A DNA stretch of 10,000 bases from Chrysomallon squamiferum (taxonomy: Eukaryota > Mollusca > Gastropoda > Neomphalida > Peltospiridae): the NCBI GenBank assembly GCA_012295275.1, contig CM022676.1, forward strand, positions 18,414,985-18,424,984, written 5' to 3'. This document shows positions 1-7,166 of the stretch, piece after piece. Below the pieces are notes generated by a model. The model saw nothing but the letters and a program-made list of their open reading frames with translations. It was not told the DNA's origin and did not search any database. Position 1 is the stretch's first letter, and the number at the start of each line of letters is the position of its first letter. Both the position numbers and the translations under genes were made by a program.

Positions 1-182
1 AGTGGTCACGTGCAACAACCCTCCTCTCCCTCCGAACTCCTTCATCGTGTCAGCTTATTCGACTGTGTACATGTCACGTGTCAACTATTCCTGTGCGCTT
101 GGCTTCGAAATGGTAAGCGGAAGTGACGTCAAACTGTGCAGTGCAGACGGACTGTGGGAAGGAGAATCAATCGAATGCAAAG
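1..182 (+). CDS. Gene A, penultimate exon: sushi (CCP) domain, 5' partial
   Basis: The frame opening at base 2 encodes one whole complement control protein (sushi/CCP) module. All four family cysteines are present in order: VTC, YSC, KLC and IEC. The module also has the usual aromatic-C-x-x-GF segment (NYSCALGF) after cysteine 2 and the GLW before cysteine 4. CCP modules are extracellular protein- or glycan-binding units of complement regulators, adhesion molecules and molluscan recognition receptors. The exon ends at AAAG|GTAAAC, a good donor, leaving a phase-1 codon. One N-glycosylation sequon (NYS) is visible. Whether the true exon begins at base 1 or further left cannot be told, because the window starts inside the gene. 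Earlier exons with the signal peptide and perhaps more domains must lie to the left. Domain identity is secure; the ligand is unknown. Confidence 0.85.
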
Positions 183-223
183 GTAAACAAATGTAAATCA
201 AACCCAGCTAATGTATCGATTGA

Positions 224-264
<41 letters not shown>

Positions 265-307
265 ATATTACATACTCGTGTGTGTATGTATGTATGTATA
301 CACAAAC

Positions 308-362
<55 letters not shown>

Positions 363-369
363 TGAACAG
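183..369 (+). repeat. Gene A short intron composed mostly of microsatellites
   Basis: This 187-bp intron contains an (AAAT)n run at about 223-262, a TG/TATG run at 279-300 and a (TTA)17 run at about 309-359, so well over half is simple repeat. The (TTA)n run reaches to within about ten bases of the 3' splice site and takes the place of a normal pyrimidine tract. Confidence 0.85.
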
Positions 370-632
370 AAAAGCCGTCGGTTGCTGAAACTATTGGAAT
401 AATCACCAACTTTGAACCGGAGGTGCTTGAAGCGCAAGGATCTGTTGGTTTCGGCGTTGCCGCGTTTGCTATCGTCGTCGTCATCGTGGTTGCCATTGTT
501 CTGCTTGACTTGACAACCATCTGCCACCACGTGCGCTTTATGAAAGGCAACGTGCGGGATTTTGTTGACAGAGTGAAAACGAGGTTCTTCTGTTCCCCTG
601 CTAACGCCGAACATCCAGTTAAGGAGTGTTAA
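370..632 (+). CDS. Gene A, last exon: juxtamembrane stalk, transmembrane helix and cytoplasmic tail
   Basis: The acceptor TTGAACAG|AAAAGC restores the frame of the sushi exon exactly: G from the upstream exon plus AA gives a Glu codon. The exon then stays open for 86 residues to a TAA stop at 630-632. It holds a polar stalk of about 24 residues, a strongly hydrophobic helix (core FAIVVVIVVAIVLLD) and a tail of roughly 40 residues beginning HHVRFMKG, with several Arg/Lys and Cys. This makes gene A a type I, or at least C-terminally anchored, membrane protein with its sushi domain just outside the membrane. No ITAM, ITIM or other standard signalling motif is seen in the tail. The acceptor has almost no pyrimidine tract because a (TTA)n microsatellite abuts it. 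Direction matches gene B. Confidence 0.82.
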
Positions 633-636
633 TAAA
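631..636 (+). terminator. Polyadenylation signal AATAAA overlapping the gene A stop codon
   Basis: The stop codon and signal share bases in TAATAAA. A canonical AATAAA at this point predicts a 3' UTR of only about 15-30 nt. Further AATAAA copies occur at 905-910 and 957-962 inside a repeat and could give longer 3' ends. The signal is plain in the sequence; its use is inferred. Confidence 0.55.
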
Positions 637-767
637 CAGTGTAATGAAAGTTCCCACAATGCAGTCGTACAGAAATATCCAGAATGCACGGCAATGATTA
701 AACAACACTGGTTTCCTGGATAATCAATTTACATTGCAGCGTACCATTTATTTTTTAATATAATACA
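633..767. other. 3' flank of gene A
   Basis: AT-rich sequence following the stop, with no coding potential seen. Two isolated ATGCA-type words (near 659 and 684) resemble the core of the repeat field that starts near 768. Confidence 0.4.
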
Positions 768-1140
768 CTTATCCATAATGCAGTGTACTTGTTATTTATA
801 GTACATTTACCCGTAATGCAATGTTCTAGTTGAACAATATTAATAATGTAATAATTACCCATAACGCAGTTAACTATTGTAATTTACCCATAATTCAATA
901 TACTAATAAAATATATAATTAATAGTATGAAGAAATTACCCATAATTCAATATACTAATAAAATATATAATTAATAGTATGAAGAAATTACCTATAATGC
1001 CATATAGTACTTAAACAGGTTAATTATTATTATAATGAAAGTATCCCCATTTATTTATAATACATGTATAATATATTTACCGAAATGCTATGTATAGTTA
1101 AGCAGTCTTTATGCTATATAATGAAATTACCCATAATAAG
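768..1140 (+). repeat. Degenerate minisatellite, roughly 50-bp spacing, core TTACCCATAATGCAGT
   Basis: A core close to TTACCCATAATGCAGT recurs near 768, 810, 855, 884, 936, 988, 1078 and 1127, with diverged spacers. Two neighbouring copies (884-935 and 936-987) are almost identical over a 52-bp period and each carries CTAATAAAAT, so this part is a recent tandem duplication inside an older field. No terminal inverted repeats or coding capacity are visible. It may be a decayed satellite or a diverged tandem array. Confidence 0.7.
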
Positions 1141-1640
1141 TGACCATTTATTTACATTTCAATAATTCACACATACATCCGCTTACTAATTTAAAAGTGT
1201 AATAGGTAACATCACGGAATTTCTCTGTATGGTCAGTTTGAATGTATGGTAGAATTAATTTAACATCAAATTTCTATGGTAAAATTACAAAGATATGTTA
1301 GTTTTATTTTCAGTACATGCGAGGGTAGAGAAGAACAGAAAAGTGTTTTAGAGTAAAAAATAAACTTAAGCAAATAAAATAAGTTGAAATTTATATTTGT
1401 TCTTTGTGTACACATTTTAGCCTTTCTCCATTCTTCGGTGCTTTCATGTGTATATGTTAATGTGTGTGTGCGCGTGCTTGCGTGCGTGCGTATGAATTTA
1501 AACTCAACGACTGTTCCTCTGACTAAAATACTGATAACCAGTGATAAAGAATATATTTGATGAGTTTCAACTCCCCTCAGACGATATCTTTTAAACTTTC
1601 TCTCTCGTGTTATTTCCTTCATTTTTCTCATATTCGTACG
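1141..1640. other. Intergenic sequence between genes A and B
   Basis: AT-rich, with one TG/CG-alternating run at about 1459-1492 (GTGTGTGTGCGCGTG type). No splice-bounded exon, RNA gene or transposon terminus could be supported here. Confidence 0.4.
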
Positions 1641-1763
1641 CACACACAAATACTTTTGTGCGTTTCTGTACAGCCGAAGCTGTTTTTCGTCATTAAATAG
1701 TTATTCATTCATTCTGTACTCAGAGATTGACAGGAGGTTTTCCTGATTTTAGCGCTTCCTTCA

Positions 1764-1851
1764 TGACGTCACGGTTTCATTTTAACGAGATAGTCAACAA
1801 AAATGGCTGAAACAGAAGATACGGATATTTTGTGAATTGTGAACTAGAGAA
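1764..1851 (+). promoter_or_regulatory. Candidate promoter and 5' UTR of gene B with palindromic CRE
   Basis: A perfect CRE palindrome TGACGTCA (1764-1771) lies 81 bases before the predicted start codon. It is followed by AAAATGGC (about 1800-1807), which resembles a YY1 core. No TATA box is visible. A second TGACGTCA at 1964-1971 lies just inside intron 1, exactly 200 bases from the first, and is followed by GCCATTTT, a YY1-like core on the other strand. CRE sites are bound by CREB/ATF bZIP factors. Promoter activity is inferred from position only. Confidence 0.4.
1803..1835 (+). other. Short upstream ORF (10 codons) in the gene B leader
   Basis: An ATG 49 bases before the predicted gene B start opens a 10-codon frame ending in TGA, 16 bases short of the main ATG. 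If the mRNA begins upstream of 1803 this uORF would precede the main frame and could reduce its translation. The ATG also sits inside the YY1-like AAAATGGC word. Confidence 0.35.
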
Positions 1852-1909
1852 ATGGAGTGGACTTACCTCCTCGACATTTGGTTAAGAATCTGGGTAGTGT
1901 TCATCATGG
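1852..1909 (+). CDS. Gene B exon 1: signal peptide
   Basis: The ATG has G at -3 and G at +4. Nineteen codons follow, with hydrophobic stretches (YLLDIW, IWVVFIM), and then the donor ATGG|GTAAGA. One base is left over, giving phase 1, the usual position for a signal-peptide exon ahead of an Ig or CCP exon. The Asp and Arg inside the hydrophobic stretch make it a mediocre signal peptide, so this exon is less certain than the others. It is the only good start with a matching phase that I found upstream of Ig1. Confidence 0.6.
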
Positions 1910-2161
1910 GTAAGAAAACTAAGTATACAAATCGGCATGATCAATAAACTAAGCTTTATTTTGTGACGTCAGACGCCATTTTATTCGTAAATTAAGTGAC
2001 TTCTGCTTGGATAAACACGGACTTTGCTACACTTTTTCATTTTTATTTATATATATTTTTAAGGAAATAAAATTAATATAGTAGGTAATGAGTATTTTTT
2101 ATTATAGGCTAAATTGCAACTTTAACAAACTGTTTCAAACTAGCAACCAACAACAATGTAT

Positions 2162-2200
<39 letters not shown>

Positions 2201-2361
2201 TTAGGTATATCAAAAGAAAAAAAAAAAAAAAAAACAACAACAAACAGATGAAGTTATTTTGATTTTCAGAGCAAAAATTACCACTAAAATGGTATCAAGA
2301 TGTTCGTGATTGGTCAATTATTGTAAAAGTTATGATTTTTTATTTGGTTAAGAAATTCAGG

Positions 2362-2410
<49 letters not shown>

Positions 2411-3279
2411 TTAACACAAATGTACAGGGAAAAGTGTGCCCATTTGCTGGTAGACTTGCAGTTAAAGTAATCATAACATATTAAAAATGGAAACCGTATA
2501 ATAGAATGAACAAATAGCTTGATGTAACATCCCGAAAAAATGTGTGAAAATGTAGGAAAACGCGCGATCGCCTGTTTGCACACGCACACATTTAGCTAAC
2601 ATTTCACGTCCTGAAATGGAACTAAAATAAACATCCAGTCAAATGGCAATATTTGGATTAGGTGACATAACACAAGGCGGTAATAGTTTGTTTACAATCT
2701 TTTCCGCCAAATCATATGATTTTTCTTCCAGAAGTTTGAAAACGGTTCCCGCTCGATAGATTTTGATGATATTTTTAAGAGACTGAAATGGTTTTACTTT
2801 GAAAAATTTCTAAACAGACGAAGAACAACAGTCTGGCAATAATTAGCATGAACAGGAACGATAACTCGTGACAGCACGAATTCCATCTGCTCACTAAATG
2901 GATCCAATTTAATAGGTAGAAAGTCCGCATGAAAGTTCTTTTCCGATGACATCTGACGCGGTGAACGCAACCGGTGTAAGAAATTAATGCATTAATCTGC
3001 TAGAACATTCTACTTTCAGTTTATTATGCGCGCATTTATACAAAAATAATCCAGTTTGAAAAGTTTGATTACGTTAAAACGTCAATCATTTTCGGAAAGT
3101 GATCGTCTGGTTTTTGAAACATCTCTTTTCTGCACTTTTTCTGTAGATTATTTTCCTCAGATGAAAACAAGAAAGTGTTTCTGTTTGCGTTTCTGAAACG
3201 TCGGCTACTTCTATAGAGCAGAGGTATTCACAGCGTTTTTAAACGAATATAGTCTAACTTCAGGGCCTCATTCAGGCAC

Positions 3280-3315
<36 letters not shown>

Positions 3316-3490
3316 TGTTATTGTATAACCAGGTAACAAAGGCATATGATTTTACCACCCAGCCAAGCATATTTTTCATTTCCTGTCAATTCGAATTGGT
3401 ATATGCATACAAAGTGATAGAATACAAGTAAAGCTTAACATCTGAATATATATATAAAGTAAGTATAGTTTTAGTAAAGATACTTTCGTA

Positions 3491-3567
<77 letters not shown>

Positions 3568-4074
3568 GTCTGTCTGTCTGTCTGTCTTTCTCTCTCTCTC
3601 TCTTTTAGTCTAAAACGTACATTTTTTCTTTCTCAGATATATCTTTAATCCGAAGTGCCAGTATTCGCTTAAGAGCTATGACTGGAGTGTTAGGAGAGCA
3701 CAGGACTATTGTCAGCTGCAGGTTCTTTAAAACTGACAGTGAAACACTCTCCCAGTTTAGACTGTCGAGGAGACAGACGAAAGACTATTATTTTACAGAA
3801 GTGTGTGATTATACATTGAGCAGAGGTTTCCAAAAACACTTAGATCAACACACAGACCTTATAAACAGAACAGAAATATATTTTGATTTAGATTATATTA
3901 AGTTTATTTTCAAACTGAATAGAATAATTTGTTCTGACGAAGGGGAGTTCCAGTGTTCAGCGATTTACACTCGTAGCAACATAAGTCACCAAGTTTCAGA
4001 GAATATTAAATTCAAAGTGGAAGGTGAGTGCGTCAGCCACAGTGTTATAGTTAAACCCATTTTATACAGATTTT

Positions 4075-4171
<97 letters not shown>

Positions 4172-7123
4172 TATCTGTCTCTCTTCACACACACACACAC
4201 GCGCACACACACACACACACATAGACAAAAGAGCTAGGCACCGACAGGACATTTTACAGTGACTAATAAAAGAAATGATATTACTGGCAGCAGATGTTTA
4301 GACAGGCGAATTTGGTTTGTAAGAAGAAGGGTCTAGCAGTAAGAAAACGGAACGATTGTATTAAACTCAAGAGTTTTAGTTACAATAACGTCAATAATCA
4401 CCGGAACTATGTAACTCCAAAATCCTATGATTTCAAAATACGGACATGCACAGTTCATGAAAGAGTTAAATGTGGCGGTAGGCAACACAAATGTTAACTT
4501 GGAGTTTCTAGATTGCATGCGTAGTTCAAAGATTGAGTAGCGAAAAACCCTCCCTGAGTCCAGCTGCCTGTCTCGATCTTCCGTCTTATCCGTTCAGTTA
4601 AACGTCATGTTTGCTCAAAGGTCAAAGGTGACTCCACTGACGACACACAACGACGATGTATACTATTCCTGTTCTGGATTCAAATCAGGACTCAGAATTG
4701 TTACAGCGTTGTTTTTCAGGTAGGTTGCCAGGAACTGTAATGTCTAAGATAGTCGTCAGTACGAGTTGATGATCTTGTACACTGATGAGTGACGTCTCCT
4801 CTGTGAGGAACACGCGGTCTGGTGTTGTTGGAACGTCTTTACCTGATTCGAAACTCTTACTCGAACATCTGTGACATGCACCAGAAATCTGTTTCCTTCC
4901 TACCAGTCGACTCTTGGTTACATCTTCGTCTTCCAGTCTGTTCGTTCTTCACGTCATATCAGACGTTCGTTTCGACCAGCAGGGGGCGTTTCATGACCTT
5001 CCCGCGCGTACTCTGCTGAGATGAAGAGTTTCTCAAAAACTGACGTAGATTTGACAGCCTTGGTCGCTTTAGGACAGAACTTGTTGCAGCAAAAGCCGTC
5101 GTCACGCTAATTGCCGCAGTGTCCTGTCTCCGTTCTAAGATGTCAAACGACGTCGTCTGCATCGTGGGCCATCTACCACATCACTGAGTTGCCAGTATTT
5201 CCTGGATGGTTGTGACGATTGTGCAATGGTAGCCGAGTTCATGTCCAGTAGGTTTGGTGGACATCACTGTTACAGTTTTACCTACTATCTTAGCACTTCT
5301 GGTATCCTCAGTCATATCATGTTTTCAGTGAATGACGTAACTGAAGTGAAGTACTTATATCTGATATACGAACATACAGCGGGCTGGAAAGAGCAAGGGA
5401 GGGACGTGATTCACATACTTTGACAGTGAGTTTAGATGTATACGTCACATACTTATGGTCGCGTTATTGCTATGGAACAACATTCTTGTGAACACAATTG
5501 TTTACTTCTCTCGGAATGGGTGCGGTGGGGTGCTGAACTTTTTTTCTATTAACACTAAGTCTCGCGAGATGATGTATACAGGTAATATTGTATATACAGT
5601 AGACGATGCAACACTCTACGTCGTTTATATATGCTCGAGTGTGTGTGTATGTGTGTGTGTATGTGTGTGTGTGTGTGTGAGAAAGCAAGAAAACTAAATA
5701 TGAAAAAGACGCGTGCTATTGTTTACAAGGAATACGTTTTTTTCTGTGCATTTATATGACCCTACATCAATATACGTATACAAATACTACATTATTACAG
5801 TTGTTATTATCAGTGATGCTACTGATGTATTCAATGTTGTTGTAGCTGCGCCAGAAAAGCCTGTGATGAAATACAACCCAAAGAAGACGACGTACGAGTT
5901 GATGGAGACGGTGTGGTTCAGCTGCACGGGAAACGTCGGCCGCCCTCCCGGCTGGTTCTGGTGGTTCTCCTTCGAGAACTTCATGTTCAACAACGTCACA
6001 GACAAAGCTCACCAGAGCGACGCCGTGCCAGCCAGCGGCTCGCACAACTGCACGTACGTACGGACGAGCGTGTACAGACTCGTGATGGCAAAGACGAACG
6101 GGATCGTGATGAAGTGCGTCGCGTATCACCCGAGTCAGATGACGAAAACCAGCCTGCTCGACTGCCTCATGTCGAAACGCTGCAGCGAGTCGACCTTCTT
6201 GAACGTCAACAGTGAGTAAATAGCAGTCACATTGTGTGAAATCAGTGAGTAAATAGCAGCTCACGTTGTGTGAAATCAGTGAGCAAAGCAAAACAAGGTC
6301 ATATGTCAACAGTGAGTAAATAGCAGTCACGTTATGTGAAATCAGTGAGTAAATAACAGTCACGTTTAGTGAAATCAGTGAGTAAAGCAAAACAAAGTCA
6401 GATGTTGACAGTGAGTAAATAACAGTCACGTTATGTGAAATCAGTGAGTAAATAACAGTCACGTTGTGTGAAATCAGTGAGCAAAGCAAAACAAGGTCAT
6501 ATGTCAACAGTGAGTAAATAGCAGCTCACGTTGTGTGAAATCAGTGAGTAAATAGCAGCTGACGTTATGCGAAATCAGTGAGTAAATCAAAACAAAGTCA
6601 CATGTCAACAGTGAGTAAATAGCAGCTCACCTTGTGTGAAATCAGTGAGCAAAGCAAAAACAAAGTCAGTTGTCAACAGTGAGTAAATAGCAGTCACGTT
6701 ATGCGAAATCAGTGAGTAAATCAAAACAAAGTCACATGTCAACAGTGAGTAAATAGCAGCTCACGTTATGTGAAATCAGTGAGTAAAGCAAAAAACAAAT
6801 GTCAACAAAACAAAGTTACGTTTGTTGAAACAATGAGTAAAGTAAATAGCAGTCACGTTTAGTGAAATCAGTGAGTAAAGCAAAACAAAGTCACATGTTG
6901 ACAGTGAGTAAATAGCAGTCACGTTATGTGAAATCAGTGAGTAAAGCAAAACAAAGTCACAGTGAGTAAATAACGTCGTTAGTGGTAAACACAGCTACTG
7001 CACTGACTACAGTAGAGGGAAAAACCGAGTAAAGATAAAGGTCAGAATAATGTTAAAGGTAAAACATACAGTTACAAACACCAACAAACAAATGCGTAAA
7101 TAAAGAATTTTAACATTTAAGCG

Positions 7124-7166
<43 letters not shown>

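Larger units (their letters stand above)
4222..5637 (+). other. Gene B intron 2, mostly unique block
   Basis: From about 4500 to 5440 the sequence lacks simple repeats and is visibly less AT-rich than the rest of the introns. Open frames of 60-70 codons occur on both strands (for example 4294-4497 and 5226-5423 on +, 4959-5162 on -), but none has good splice borders together with a recognisable domain. Motifs worth noting are a CTCF-like word (4976-4988) and a palindrome TCTCGCGAGA (5560-5569). The block could be regulatory DNA or the remains of lost exons. Confidence 0.4.

Noticed and set aside
263-689. Two minus-strand frames over gene A's last exon
   Set aside because: One contains a poly-Asn run from the (TTA)n repeat; both are antisense to a transmembrane exon with correct splice phase.
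1266-1649. 127-codon minus-strand frame in the intergenic region
   Set aside because: No domain, low-complexity Thr/His part from a TG repeat, and no splice or promoter context.
2314-2589. 91-codon minus-strand frame with a poly-Ile run
   Set aside because: Made by the (TTA)n repeat in intron 1; no domain.
4294-4497. 67-codon plus-strand frame in intron 2
   Set aside because: No recognisable domain, and no acceptor/donor pair in the phase needed to join Ig1 and Ig2.
5226-5423. 65-codon plus-strand frame ending near GACAGTGAGT
   Set aside because: The end resembles the Ig2 donor, but a stop precedes it in the frame needed and no cysteine pair or domain is seen. It may be a remnant but could not be supported.
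5913-6215. 100-codon open frame on the plus strand inside the Ig2 exon
   Set aside because: Shadow frame of the GC-rich Ig2 exon; the product is Arg/Gln-rich with no domain, while the overlapping frame has Ig cysteines and correct phase.
5767-6507. 246-codon open frame on the minus strand with repeated SLISHNVT-type units
   Set aside because: It is antisense to the well supported Ig2 exon and runs into the minisatellite; the amino-acid repeats are just the complement of the 33-bp units. No domain or splice logic supports it.
6211-6985. CRISPR-like regular array
   Set aside because: Units are contiguous tandem copies without unique spacers, and the context is a eukaryotic intron.
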